The notes under the pieces are model-generated. The model did no database searches. It saw only the letters and a program-made list of their open reading frames with translations, and was not told the origin of the DNA. Below, piece by piece: positions 1-7,868 of a stretch of 25,466 nt of DNA (positions are counted from its first letter, which is position 1; each line of letters starts with the position of its first letter). The stretch is from an uncultured Eubacterium sp. GTDB taxonomy: Bacteria; Bacillota; Clostridia; Peptostreptococcales; Anaerovoracaceae. A program made the position numbers and the translations under genes. The DNA is taken from contig CALCKF010000092.1 of NCBI GenBank assembly GCA_937966095.1, positions 1 through 25,466 of the forward strand. Direction: 5' to 3'.

Positions 1-665
1 TGCCTGTAGTCAGCACTCTCTCCTTCCGCAAGAGAAAAAGCTATGAATCTCACATGCCTTCCTGCTGTTATCTCGTTATTGAGCTGCCTGACTGTACCGC
101 TGCATAGATTCCTCGGGTTTTTATATTTTGCATCGGCATCTCCTATCGTCCTGTTTATCTCCTCGAAATCCTTATAGCTTATTACAGCCTCTCCCCTTAT
201 GACTGTTCTCTTTTTATACGGTATCCTGATCGGTATATTTTCGAAGACCCTTGCATTATTGGTGATAACTTCTCCTGTGATCCCGTCGCCTCTGGTAACC
301 GCTTTGATCAGGCTGCCGTCTTCATACGTCAGGACTATGGTCAGACCATCCAGCTTCCATGAAAGCAGTCCTTCTTTTTCCCCCAGCCAGTTTTCAAGCT
401 CTCCTATATCCTTTGTCTTGTCAAGCGACAGCATCGGTGACGGATGTCTTTCCTTCGGAAGCCCGCTTATCACCTGATATCCTACATTCACAGTAGGGCT
501 TGATGCCAGAACGATCCCGGTTTCTTTTTCCATCCGTTCCAGCTCATCATAAAGCCTGTCATATTCCTGATTTGATATAAGCTCCCTGTTTTCCTGATAA
601 TATGCCCTTGCGGCCTTATTAAGATATGCCACCTTCTCTTCCATGAGTTTACGTTTCTCATCCAT
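1..665 (-). CDS. ligA: NAD-dependent DNA ligase LigA, N-terminal part (cut by window edge)
   Basis: Joins nicked DNA using NAD+ during replication and repair. The visible 221 residues cover domain Ia (YDRLYDELERME, about residues 35-46) and much of the adenylation domain. The nucleotidyl-transfer motif K-L-D-G is present with the catalytic lysine at residue 104, followed by VTRGDG (about 123-128), RGEA and NPRN. The start at 665 is the ATG after an AGAGGTG ribosome binding site, 24 bases after the pcrA stop, so the two are probably co-transcribed. The C-terminal OB, zinc-finger, HhH and BRCT regions lie outside the window. Odd point: the position two residues before the catalytic lysine, glutamate in E. 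coli LigA (ELKLDG), is serine here (SWKLDG). Family identity is certain; whether it is the only ligase of the cell cannot be told. Confidence 0.95.
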   Translation of the reverse strand, partial: MDEKRKLMEEKVAYLNKAARAYYQENRELISNQEYDRLYDELERMEKETGIVLASSPTVNVGYQVISGLPKERHPSPMLSLDKTKDIGELENWLGEKEGLLSWKLDGLTIVLTYEDGSLIKAVTRGDGITGEVITNNARVFENIPIRIPYKKRTVIRGEAVISYKDFEEINRTIGDADAKYKNPRNLCSGTVRQLNNEITAGRHVRFIAFSLAEGESADYR

Positions 666-689
666 ATGACCACACCTCTTCCCGTCTTC

Positions 690-2897
690 TCAGCTATGCA
701 GCTTCTTTAATGGAGCAAATCCCACCGCCATTTTCTTTGTTTCGCCATCAAAGTTCACTGTAACAACCTTTCCGTCACATGAGACTACTGTCCCCTCTCC
801 GAACTTGGTGTGGGAAACCTTATCCCCTTCCGAAAATTCACTTTCTGTATCCATCGCTCTTTTTACAGTCTGCTGTCTTGCATACTTCAGCTGATCAAAA
901 GGCCGGAAGGGTTTCTCTTCGGTGATACCGTCGGTAAATGCACCATGTCCGGCATCGCTTTTTTTCTTCTCAAATATAGCATCCCCTTCTATAAGCCTTT
1001 TATCCATTTCCCTGAGGAACTGCGACTCTCTCGTATAGTCCGTCTTTCCGTACAGTGTTCTCTCCTGAGCACTGGTAAGCCATAGACGTTCTTTTGCTCT
1101 GGTTATACCTACATAGCATAGACGCCGCTCCTCTTCCAGCCCGTCTTCCCGGTCGAATGCCCTCCATCCCGGGAACAGTCCGTCTTCCATACCCGGCATG
1201 AAAACAAACGGAAATTCAAGCCCCTTTGCGCTGTGCAGCGTCATAAGCACAACAGCATTCTCATTTTCATCATGGTTGTCTACTTCCGACAGCAATGCTA
1301 TTCTTTCCATAAATTCGGAAAGCGATATATCGTGATCCTCCTCCTCATAATCATATATTACTGATTTGAATTCCATCAGGTTTTCTATGCGGCTTTCCGC
1401 TTCAACCGTTTTCTGTTCCTCAAGCGATCTGAGATACCCTGATCTTACAAGTATACCGTCATAAAGATCTGATACTCTCATGTTCTCCTTTTCTCTGCTG
1501 TAAGCCGATATCATATCAGTAAATTCCTCTATATTAGCGCATATCCTGGAAGAAAATGATGAAATCACATCACGATCCATAAGTGTGTCCATCAGGCTTT
1601 CTCCTCTTACTGATGCAAGAGTCTGCAGCTTTTCAAGAGTCTTTCCGCCGATTCCTCTTTTAGGCTCGTTAATTATCCTGGTCAATGACAGATCATCGTC
1701 TTTGTTCTGCACAAGCCTCAGATAACACATTATATCTTTTATTTCTTTTCTGTCATAATACCGGAGTCCTCCCAGCACTCTGTATGGTATATCTCTTCTT
1801 GAAAGAGCCTCTTCAAAGGTTCTTGACTGTGAATTGGTCCTGTATAATATTGCAAAGTCACTGTATTTTCTTCCGGAAGATTTCATCCTGTTTATCTCAC
1901 CAGCTATAAAATATGCCTCGTCCCGTTCATTATCAGCTCTGTAATATGTGACTTTACTCCCTTCATCCCTGCTTGTCCACAGTTTTTTGGCCTTACGGCT
2001 CTTATTGTTTGATATGACAGAATGGGCGGCATCCAGTATATTAGCAGTAGATCTGTAATTCTGCTCCAGCTTGACAACTTTTGCCCCTCTGAAATCTTTT
2101 TCAAATTCCAGTATATTCCTTATGTCAGCTCCTCTCCATTGATATATGCACTGGTCATCATCTCCTACCACACATATATTTCCGTGAGATTCCGCCAGCA
2201 TTTTTATGAAGGTATACTGGATCTGGTTAGTATCCTGATATTCATCGACCATTATGTATCTGAATCTGTTCCGGTATTTTATAAGCACAGATTCATCTTT
2301 CTCAAAAAGCTTCACGGTATTTAAGAGAAGATCATCAAAATCCATTGCATTGTTCTTTTTCAGCCTTTTTTCATATTGTTCGTATACACGAGCCACTGTC
2401 TTTGCATTCGTATCATCTCCGTAAATATCAATATATTCCCGTGGTTCTATTCTCTTTTCCTTACATTTGCTTATTATACTCAGAAAATAAGCGGGAGTGT
2501 ATCTCTTGCCGTCAAGACCGATTTCCTTTAATATACCTTTTATCAGAGTCTTCTGATCAGTCGGATCATATACTGTAAAATCCCTGCCATATCCCAGCAG
2601 CTCCGAATGAGACCTTAATATCCTCAGGCATGCGGAATGGAACGTCAATATCCACATATTCATTCCCTTTCCAATAAGAGACTCCACCCTGTCCCTCATC
2701 TCCTTCGCCGCCTTGTTTGTAAATGTTACTGCCAGTATATTGTATGGGTTTACATTTTTTGCCTCTATCATATATGCTATGCGGCAGGTCATTGTACTTG
2801 TCTTTCCGCTTCCGGCTCCCGCCAAAATAAGGAGCGGCCCTTCAGTGTACATAGCCGCTTCCTTCTGTTTTCTGTTTAAATTGTCAAGATAATCCAT
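690..2897 (-). CDS. pcrA: ATP-dependent DNA helicase PcrA (UvrD/Rep superfamily 1A)
   Basis: 3'-5' helicase of Gram-positive repair and replication-fork maintenance. At 735 residues it has the usual PcrA length. Visible motifs in order: Walker A GAGSGKT at 27-33, motif Ia TFTNKAAKEM at 58-67, Walker B DEYQDTN at 218-224, motif III GDDDQCIYQWRGAD at about 245-258, motif IV QNYRST at about 279-284, motif V TLHSAKGLE and motif VI YVGITRAKERL. The last 45 residues (GDKVSHTKFGEGTV onward) form the Tudor-like C-terminal domain that contacts RNA polymerase in PcrA/UvrD. It lies 17 bases after the membrane-protease gene and 24 before ligA. The pcrA-ligA pairing is common in Firmicutes. A CGGAG element lies about 12 bases before the ATG, which is somewhat long spacing. 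Confidence 0.97.
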   Translation of the reverse strand: MDYLDNLNRKQKEAAMYTEGPLLILAGAGSGKTSTMTCRIAYMIEAKNVNPYNILAVTFTNKAAKEMRDRVESLIGKGMNMWILTFHSACLRILRSHSELLGYGRDFTVYDPTDQKTLIKGILKEIGLDGKRYTPAYFLSIISKCKEKRIEPREYIDIYGDDTNAKTVARVYEQYEKRLKKNNAMDFDDLLLNTVKLFEKDESVLIKYRNRFRYIMVDEYQDTNQIQYTFIKMLAESHGNICVVGDDDQCIYQWRGADIRNILEFEKDFRGAKVVKLEQNYRSTANILDAAHSVISNNKSRKAKKLWTSRDEGSKVTYYRADNERDEAYFIAGEINRMKSSGRKYSDFAILYRTNSQSRTFEEALSRRDIPYRVLGGLRYYDRKEIKDIMCYLRLVQNKDDDLSLTRIINEPKRGIGGKTLEKLQTLASVRGESLMDTLMDRDVISSFSSRICANIEEFTDMISAYSREKENMRVSDLYDGILVRSGYLRSLEEQKTVEAESRIENLMEFKSVIYDYEEEDHDISLSEFMERIALLSEVDNHDENENAVVLMTLHSAKGLEFPFVFMPGMEDGLFPGWRAFDREDGLEEERRLCYVGITRAKERLWLTSAQERTLYGKTDYTRESQFLREMDKRLIEGDAIFEKKKSDAGHGAFTDGITEEKPFRPFDQLKYARQQTVKRAMDTESEFSEGDKVSHTKFGEGTVVSCDGKVVTVNFDGETKKMAVGFAPLKKLHS

Positions 2898-2914
2898 ATT
2901 TTACAAGTCTCCGA

Positions 2915-3631
2915 TCAAAATATAAAACTGCTAAATAATTCCATCATGTATGATACACAAGGTGATATTATCCTGCCTGTTATACCGAATATTATAAGTG
3001 CTATCAGTATCCAGTCTCCATATCTGTAGACCGTCCAGTAAAGTTCCGTATGTTTTATATTGAATATTTCCGATATTATCGAAAACCCGTCCAGCGGAGG
3101 ACAAGGTATAAGATTGAATATCATCAGCACAAGATTTATCTGTATCACATATATCACCATCATCCACAATACACTGCCGAAGTTTCCCGAGAGGAAAACA
3201 GGCCCGGCTGTCATATACAGTATCTTAGCTATAATGGCAAAAACAACTGCAATCAGAAGATTCATAGCGACTCCAGCCACAGATACCAGCAGTTCATCCC
3301 TTCTCCTGTTTTTGAAGTTAGCAGGATTGATCTGAACAGGCACGCCCCAGCCGAATCCTGCAAAAATAAGAGCTGCCAGACCAATCGGATCTATATGTGA
3401 CAAAGGATTTACAGTTACCCTGCCCTGCATTTTCGGCGTGATATCTCCGAGCTTATAAGCCACTTTTGCATGGGCAAACTCATGAAACGCCAATCCTATG
3501 ATTATACCGGGAAGCATCATCAGCTCATTCATGATCCAGCTCATAGGATCTGAAAATGCTCCTCCCCTGAACGAACTGAAAGCAAGGATAACTATAAGAA
3601 TCAAAAACGTTATATCAAAATTACGTCTCAA
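2915..3631 (-). CDS. Site-2 protease family (peptidase M50) membrane protein
   Basis: Predicted intramembrane zinc metalloprotease of the short M50 group (YwhC-like, no PDZ domain). With the start chosen here it has 238 residues. The zinc motif HEFAH lies at about 50-54 inside a hydrophobic helix, and the third ligand is the aspartate of NLIPCPPLDG near 181. Further hydrophobic segments give about five or six membrane passes. The frame stays open to an ATG at 3685, but that codon overlaps the probable -10 element (3676-3681). A GGAGG stands seven bases before a TTG at 3631, so TTG is preferred. It begins the unit that continues into pcrA and ligA. Substrate unknown; whether it has a role tied to DNA repair cannot be judged from adjacency. 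Confidence 0.85.
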   Translation of the reverse strand: MRRNFDITFLILIVILAFSSFRGGAFSDPMSWIMNELMMLPGIIIGLAFHEFAHAKVAYKLGDITPKMQGRVTVNPLSHIDPIGLAALIFAGFGWGVPVQINPANFKNRRRDELLVSVAGVAMNLLIAVVFAIIAKILYMTAGPVFLSGNFGSVLWMMVIYVIQINLVLMIFNLIPCPPLDGFSIISEIFNIKHTELYWTVYRYGDWILIALIIFGITGRIISPCVSYMMELFSSFIF

Positions 3632-3675
3632 CAATATACCTCCAATCATATACCTCAAAACAGATTTATTTCTAT

Positions 3676-3704
3676 AGTATATCATCTATCATGTAAAATT
3701 AACA
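3676..3704 (-). promoter_or_regulatory. Probable promoter of the M50 protease-pcrA-ligA unit
   Basis: Extended -10 TGA-TATACT at 3676-3681 with a poor -35 (TGTTAA, 3699-3704) at 17-base spacing. It lies between the terminator at 3751-3776 and the preferred TTG start at 3631. Called from consensus only. Confidence 0.5.
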
Positions 3705-3750
3705 GTGAATTTAGATATATGCAATTTAATTGTTTTCTTTTCATCATATC

Positions 3751-3776
3751 AAAAATGCCGCTTTCAAAGCAGCATT
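3751..3776 (-). terminator. Rho-independent terminator overlapping the stop codon of the ABC ATPase gene
   Basis: On the minus strand a 10-base-pair stem (AATGCTGCTT / AAGCGGCATT, one G-T pair) is followed by a run of T. The three-base loop is the TGA stop codon itself (3764-3766), so the left arm is the last coding sequence of the ATPase. It closes the importer operon. Confidence 0.8.
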
Positions 3777-4537
3777 CTATCATTATCTATTTCAAATTTT
3801 TCCACCAGTTTTTCCACAGTCATACTGTCACGCTCCTGACCGCTTATATCCATCACTATCCTTCCGTTTTTCATCAGTATGGTCCTGTTGCCGTGTTCCA
3901 GAGCCGCTTTCATATTATGAGTGATCATCATAGTGCACATATCGTGATTTCCTGCAAAATAATCTGTAAGCTCCAGTACCTTTTTAGCAGCCGAAGGATC
4001 CAGAGCAGCTGTGTGTTCATCCAGAAGAAGCAGGCTAGGCTTTGCTATGACAGCCATAAACAGAGTAAGAGCCTGTCTCTGTCCTCCTGAAAGCAGCCGC
4101 ACCTTTTCTTTCATCCTGTCTTCCAGACCCATATCAAGAAGTTTCAGCTTTTCCCGGAACAGTTCTCTGTCAGCTCTGCTTATTCCTGCCTGAAGCCCCC
4201 TCCTCCTCAGCTTGTTATATGCTATCGAAAGGTTTTCCTCTATGGTCATATCAAAAGCCGTCCCTTTAAGAGGATCCTGAAAAACTCTTCCTATCATTTT
4301 CGCCCTTTTATACTCCGGCATTCCTGATATATCTTTACCATTCAAAATCACTTTTCCGCTGTCGGAAGGAAACACTCCGGCTATACAGTTCATAAGTGTC
4401 GATTTACCGGCTCCGTTACTGCCTATCACAGTTATAAAATCTCCGGTTCTTCCGTGAAAGTCCACTCCATCCAAAGCTTTCATCTCGTTTATGGTGCCTT
4501 TTCCGAACACTTTGGTGAGATTCTGTATCCTAAGCAT
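3764..4537 (-). CDS. ABC transporter ATP-binding protein, probable tryptophan importer
   Basis: Energises the importer formed with the permease and lipoprotein encoded just upstream. From the ATG at 4537 it has 257 residues with a complete nucleotide-binding domain: Walker A GSNGAGKST (39-47), Q-loop RVFQDP (about 85-90), signature LSGGQRQ (149-155), Walker B with DEHTAALDP from about 173, and the switch histidine in MITHN (about 207). DEH instead of the usual DEP after Walker B is, as far as I recall, typical of this importer subfamily. An in-frame GTG at 4546 sits one base after AAGGAG and is too close, whereas the ATG at 4537 is 10 bases away and is preferred. It overlaps the permease end by 8 bases, indicating coupling. 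Often called TrpY or a similar name in trpXYP-type clusters, but naming is inconsistent. Confidence 0.9.
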   Translation of the reverse strand: MLRIQNLTKVFGKGTINEMKALDGVDFHGRTGDFITVIGSNGAGKSTLMNCIAGVFPSDSGKVILNGKDISGMPEYKRAKMIGRVFQDPLKGTAFDMTIEENLSIAYNKLRRRGLQAGISRADRELFREKLKLLDMGLEDRMKEKVRLLSGGQRQALTLFMAVIAKPSLLLLDEHTAALDPSAAKKVLELTDYFAGNHDMCTMMITHNMKAALEHGNRTILMKNGRIVMDISGQERDSMTVEKLVEKFEIDNDRMLL

Positions 4538-5462
4538 TTTTCTCACACTCCTTAGATTTTTTTCTCCATAATGAAAAATTCTCTCCCAGCATTCCCATCG
4601 AAAGAGCTATGGTGACTATCACGGCAGACACCAGTTTAAGATCTGTAGGCGGCATACCTACATAAAGTGCGATACCTATTACCATACGATATACAACTGC
4701 ACCAAGAGCAACCGCCACCAGCCTTCTCATAAGATTGCTCGTCCCGAACAGCACTTCTCCGATTATGACTGATGCAAGTCCGATAACCACCATCCCTGTT
4801 CCCATTCCTACATCTGAATATCCCTGATACTGGACAAGAAGACCTCCGGCCAGTCCTACAAGGCCATTTGATATAGAAAGTCCGAGCATTTTCATATTAT
4901 CACTGTTTATCCCGGCAGCTCTAACCATTTCCTCATTGTCACCGGTAGCTCTCAGAGCAAATCCCTTTCTCGTCTTTAGAAATGCGAACAGGATCAGTAT
5001 TACGACAGCAGCTATGAACATACCGAATATTATCGAGCTCCACTGGAATCCTCCGAACATCTCACTGACTGTCTTATACAAAGTCGGCGCACTGTTGAGA
5101 TTGATATTGGCCTTCCCCTGTATCCTGAGATTTATGGAATATATTCCCAGCATAACCAATATCCCCGCCAGAAGCGGCTGTATCTTAAGCTTTGTATTAA
5201 GAAGTGCAGTAATCATCCCTGCACCCATACCCAGCAAAAATGCCAGTATAAGCCCCGCCGTACACATTATACACTGCGCCACAGGATCCATATCCTGGGC
5301 CAGTGTACACATTACCGCTGAAACAGCTCCTCCGGTCACTATGCTGCCATCAACAGTGAGGTCAGGTGTATTGAGTGTTCTGAATGACAGGAACACTCCC
5401 AGAGCCAGTATTGAATATATCAGTCCCAGCTCCAGCGCTTCAAGTAACATTATTATAAGCAT
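4530..5462 (-). CDS. ABC transporter permease, probable tryptophan importer
   Basis: Integral membrane subunit of 310 residues with about eight or nine hydrophobic segments, of the branched-chain-amino-acid-permease-like fold (PF02653 type). The conserved stretch NTPDLTVDGS near 31-40 and a cytoplasmic coupling loop around 171-195 (RATGDNEEMVRAAGI) resemble permeases that partner ABC_sub_bind-type lipoproteins. Start ATG at 5462 follows AAGGAAG with about nine bases of spacing. It begins one base after the stop of the lipoprotein gene and overlaps the ATPase gene, so the three are one operon. The Trp assignment rests on the T-box upstream, not on the permease itself. Confidence 0.9.
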   Translation of the reverse strand: MLIIMLLEALELGLIYSILALGVFLSFRTLNTPDLTVDGSIVTGGAVSAVMCTLAQDMDPVAQCIMCTAGLILAFLLGMGAGMITALLNTKLKIQPLLAGILVMLGIYSINLRIQGKANINLNSAPTLYKTVSEMFGGFQWSSIIFGMFIAAVVILILFAFLKTRKGFALRATGDNEEMVRAAGINSDNMKMLGLSISNGLVGLAGGLLVQYQGYSDVGMGTGMVVIGLASVIIGEVLFGTSNLMRRLVAVALGAVVYRMVIGIALYVGMPPTDLKLVSAVIVTIALSMGMLGENFSLWRKKSKECEKNA

Positions 5463-5463
5463 T

Positions 5464-6471
5464 TTATAAATCTTCCTTTGCCAGATCAGTTGCTTTTTCC
5501 ATTACGCCTGCAGGTATATCTATCCCCATGTCTTCCGCAGTCTGACTGTTTATATATATCTGCATCTCATCCATGGTTCTTACAGGCATTTCTGCAGGAT
5601 CCGACCCGTTTATGATCTCTATAACCATATTAGCCGTTTCCTTACCAAGATAATCATAGTCTACTCCATATGTTGCAAAAGCACCATCCTTTACCATAGA
5701 ATCAGCGCCTACATAAAACGGTATCTTTGATTCTATAAACACCTGATTGGCTGTCGCTATCGCTGAAGCTACCGTATTATCAGTAGGGGAGAATACTATA
5801 TCGCATTTTTTAGCAAGGTTTTGAGCTGCCGGCTGTATTTCATTGGCACTCGTTATCGCGGATTCTATGACTTCAAGATCATTGTTCTTCGCATACTCCT
5901 TAAGATCTTCTATAGCAGATACCGAATTAGTTTCACTCGAATTATATAAAGCACCTACTGTCTTGAATCCCGGAGTTATTTCATTGGCAAGCCCCATTAT
6001 CTTTTCCACCGATATTACATCAGATGTTCCTGTGACATTCCCTCCCGGTTTTTCCATGTCGCTCACTACTTCCGCAGCAACAGGATCAGTAACGGCCGAG
6101 AACACTATAGGAATCTCGCTTGTTTCACTCATGGCAACCTGAGCTGCCGGAGTGGTTATCGCAACAATAATATCTACCTGGTCTGCAACAAAGCCCTGAC
6201 ATATCGTCTTAAGATTTGACTGTTCATTCTGTGCATTCTGGTAGTCTATCTCTATGTTGTCCCCATCTACATATCCTTCATCTTCAAGCTGTTTTATTAT
6301 GGATTCTCTTATCTGGTCAAGCGATGTATGTTCTACCAGCTGCACTATGCCTATCTTTACCTTATCATCGCCGCCTCCGGAATCCCCACAACCTGTCATC
6401 ACTACAGATACCATCATGATCAGTACTGCCAGTACCGCCAACAGACTTTTCTTTCTCATTCTCATTTTCAT
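5464..6471 (-). CDS. ABC transporter substrate-binding lipoprotein, probable tryptophan importer
   Basis: Extracytoplasmic binding protein of the ABC_sub_bind (PF04392) family, 335 residues. It has a basic N-terminus, a hydrophobic segment (9-25) and a lipobox-like VMTGC with the lipidation cysteine at 28, then a Gly/Asp linker and a two-lobed periplasmic-binding fold starting KVKIGIVQ. Family landmarks include the N-terminal GIVQ strand, TTPAAQVA and VFSAVTDPVAA. An in-frame TAA directly precedes the ATG at 6471, so the gene cannot start further upstream. No good ribosome binding site stands close to this ATG; the nearest AAAGGAG serves a tiny frame (6472-6492) that ends exactly at the ATG, suggesting coupled initiation. 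A tandem T-box leader with TGG specifier supports tryptophan as ligand. Aromatic-acid or other ligands remain possible. Confidence 0.9.
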   Translation of the reverse strand: MKMRMRKKSLLAVLAVLIMMVSVVMTGCGDSGGGDDKVKIGIVQLVEHTSLDQIRESIIKQLEDEGYVDGDNIEIDYQNAQNEQSNLKTICQGFVADQVDIIVAITTPAAQVAMSETSEIPIVFSAVTDPVAAEVVSDMEKPGGNVTGTSDVISVEKIMGLANEITPGFKTVGALYNSSETNSVSAIEDLKEYAKNNDLEVIESAITSANEIQPAAQNLAKKCDIVFSPTDNTVASAIATANQVFIESKIPFYVGADSMVKDGAFATYGVDYDYLGKETANMVIEIINGSDPAEMPVRTMDEMQIYINSQTAEDMGIDIPAGVMEKATDLAKEDL

Positions 6472-6492
6472 TTACCGTATGATCTGTGTCAT
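6472..6492 (-). CDS. Possible six-codon leader peptide abutting the importer start
   Basis: ATG at 6492 opens a frame encoding MTQIIR and stops with TAA at 6474-6472, directly followed by the ATG of the lipoprotein gene. AAAGGAG ends three bases before this ATG, the only strong ribosome binding site in the neighbourhood. An in-frame ATG at 6510 could extend it to MQRKESMTQIIR. There is no tryptophan codon, so it is not a classic attenuator peptide. It may act as a ribosome loading site with stop-start coupling. It could also be chance. Confidence 0.35.
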   Translation of the reverse strand: MTQIIR

Positions 6493-6580
6493 ACTCTCCT
6501 TTCTTTGCATTTGATTTAGTTTTTCTTAAAGAGTCTCTGCAAAGATGTCGCCTTGTAAAAGTCCGGTACCGGTAAGCCAC

Positions 6581-6616
6581 AAAAAAACGCCTGTCCTTAA
6601 ATCCAAGGACAAGCGC
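6581..6616 (-). terminator. T-box intrinsic terminator
   Basis: Stem CGCTTGTCCTT / AAGGACAGGCG (one G-T pair), six-base loop, then seven T on the minus strand. It starts directly after the conserved T-box core and is the off state of the riboswitch. Confidence 0.92.
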
Positions 6617-6857
6617 TAGCCTGCGGTACCACCTTGTTTAATGCAAAATGCATTCTCTCTGCAGAGTGCCAACACACTCCCTGCCCGTCACGCCGGCATC
6701 ACGTCTCAGTTACTTGAAAAATCTCCGGATACTTTCTTTCGCCTTGCCCTCGGAGGCCCATTTACTGAAACTGCATCTGCCCGGATCACACCATCCCGGG
6801 TTCTCTGTGAGATCGTCCCTCAGTTTTACTTCCTCGTCTTCGGTTTACTATTTATCT
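6581..6857 (-). promoter_or_regulatory. T-box riboswitch leader, TGG (Trp) specifier
   Basis: Senses uncharged tRNA and allows readthrough into the importer operon. On the minus strand the leader carries the Stem I features AGTA (5' side of the specifier loop), an AGAGA element, and a terminal CCCGGGATGG...ATCCGGG hairpin with a GGTG loop. GAGG pairs with CCTC below the loop and ACTGA with TCAGT above it, leaving AAA-TGG-G on the 3' side, so the specifier is TGG at 6758-6760. Later hairpins (GAGTG...CACTC, AATGCA...TGCATT) precede the T-box core GGTGGTACCGC at 6633-6623. Core and terminator hairpin are mutually exclusive in this class. The 5' end is inferred from the promoter. Confidence 0.93.
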
Positions 6858-6863
6858 GCTGAT

Positions 6864-6892
6864 ATACTACCATCTGTTTTTTTATATGTCAA
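6864..6892 (-). promoter_or_regulatory. Promoter of the T-box-controlled importer operon
   Basis: Perfect -35 TTGACA (6887-6892), 17-base spacer, and extended -10 TGG-TAGTAT (-10 hexamer 6864-6869). The -35 starts only 10 bases after the stop codon of the cyclophilin gene. Confidence 0.85.
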
Positions 6893-6902
6893 TACCTTTA
6901 TT

Positions 6903-7385
6903 TTATTCTTCTTCTATCGTAACCTTCTTCATTATCTGAGGTTCATCAGGCTTATCCATCATGTTTCTTTTCTGACCCACTATCTTGTCTGCAGTTTCCA
7001 TACCCTCTATGATCTTTCCAAAGGCTGCATACTGTCCGTCAAGATACGGCGCATCAGCTACCATTATAAAAAACTGTGAGCCAGCCGAATCAGGATTGGC
7101 TGCTCTGGCCATTGACATCACGCCTCTTTCATGCCTCAAATCATTCCTGAAACCATTAGATGAGAATTCTCCTTTGATACTGTATCCGGGGCCACCCATA
7201 CCGGTACCGTCAGGACATCCTCCCTGTATCATAAAACCCGGTATCACTCTATGAAATATCAAGCCGTCATAAAATCCTTCTTCGACCAGTTTGATAAAAT
7301 TTTCCACTGTTTTAGGAGCTATATCCGGATAAAGCTCTCCTCTCATAATATCGCCGTTTTCCATTTCAATCTTAACATATTTCAT
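6903..7385 (-). CDS. Peptidyl-prolyl cis-trans isomerase, cyclophilin type
   Basis: Catalyses cis-trans isomerisation of proline peptide bonds. It has 160 residues, the single-domain cytoplasmic PpiB size, with no signal peptide. The catalytic stretch FHRVIPGFMIQGG (about 44-56) contains the key arginine, and GSQFFIM (about 101-107) and a LDGQYAAFGKI-type segment complete the active site. Start ATG follows AAAGGAGG with ideal spacing. It is the last gene of the leftward run that starts with the PIN/TRAM gene. No hairpin terminator fits between its stop and the T-box promoter, so readthrough transcripts would meet the T-box terminator. Confidence 0.95.
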   Translation of the reverse strand: MKYVKIEMENGDIMRGELYPDIAPKTVENFIKLVEEGFYDGLIFHRVIPGFMIQGGCPDGTGMGGPGYSIKGEFSSNGFRNDLRHERGVMSMARAANPDSAGSQFFIMVADAPYLDGQYAAFGKIIEGMETADKIVGQKRNMMDKPDEPQIMKKVTIEEE

Positions 7386-7415
7386 TTTATTACCTCCTTT
7401 ATGTGATATGTGATT

Positions 7416-7868
7416 TCAACGCAGTCTGAAAACATCCAGGCATATTTCTTCCTTTTCTTCAAGTTTTTCCCATACTTCGTCTCTCAAGTATTCAGGATAC
7501 AATACAGGAATATTTTTTATTTCTTCCCTTGTCATGAACCTGACTTCCTTCAATACCTGACTGTTATCATCAAACTCCGGGTCGTGCCCCAAAGCAAGTT
7601 TTCCACCTTTGATACGTGCCGAAAAAAAATTAACGAATCTCTGTCCACGTGACGACACCTCTTCGACATGCCACAGCAAAGACAAGACTTCTATTTCAAG
7701 TCCGGTTTCCTCCCGAACCTCTCTCACAGCCGCTTCAACCGCATTTTCTCCGTCTTCTATGCCTCCTCCCGGCACCATCCAGACGTCTTTCCCCTCATGC
7801 CTTTGTCTTACAAGCAGCATCTTTCCTGATTCATCGATCAATATGACTCTTACTCCGCCTACCCACAT
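7416..7868 (-). CDS. NUDIX hydrolase
   Basis: Small (150 residues) hydrolase of nucleoside diphosphate-linked compounds. The Nudix box is complete between residues 35 and 57: Gly35, Glu41 and the REVREETGL core with the metal-binding glutamates at 53 and 54. Substrate cannot be read from the sequence; 8-oxo-dGTP or other NDP-X compounds are typical. The ATG at 7868 lies seven bases after AGGAG and overlaps the preceding chromate-family gene by 10 bases, so translation is probably coupled. Confidence 0.92.
   Translation of the reverse strand: MWVGGVRVILIDESGKMLLVRQRHEGKDVWMVPGGGIEDGENAVEAAVREVREETGLEIEVLSLLWHVEEVSSRGQRFVNFFSARIKGGKLALGHDPEFDDNSQVLKEVRFMTREEIKNIPVLYPEYLRDEVWEKLEEKEEICLDVFRLR

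Noticed and set aside
6365..6580. 71-residue minus-strand frame overlapping the lipoprotein start
   Set aside because: Out of frame with the lipoprotein, begins in the T-box terminator tail, and has Arg/Lys/Glu-rich composition without a domain.
6641..7079. Plus-strand open frames (73 and 143 residues) over the T-box and cyclophilin end
   Set aside because: They are antisense to a well-defined T-box RNA and a conserved gene, lack ribosome binding sites and show low-complexity Ser/Leu/Phe composition.
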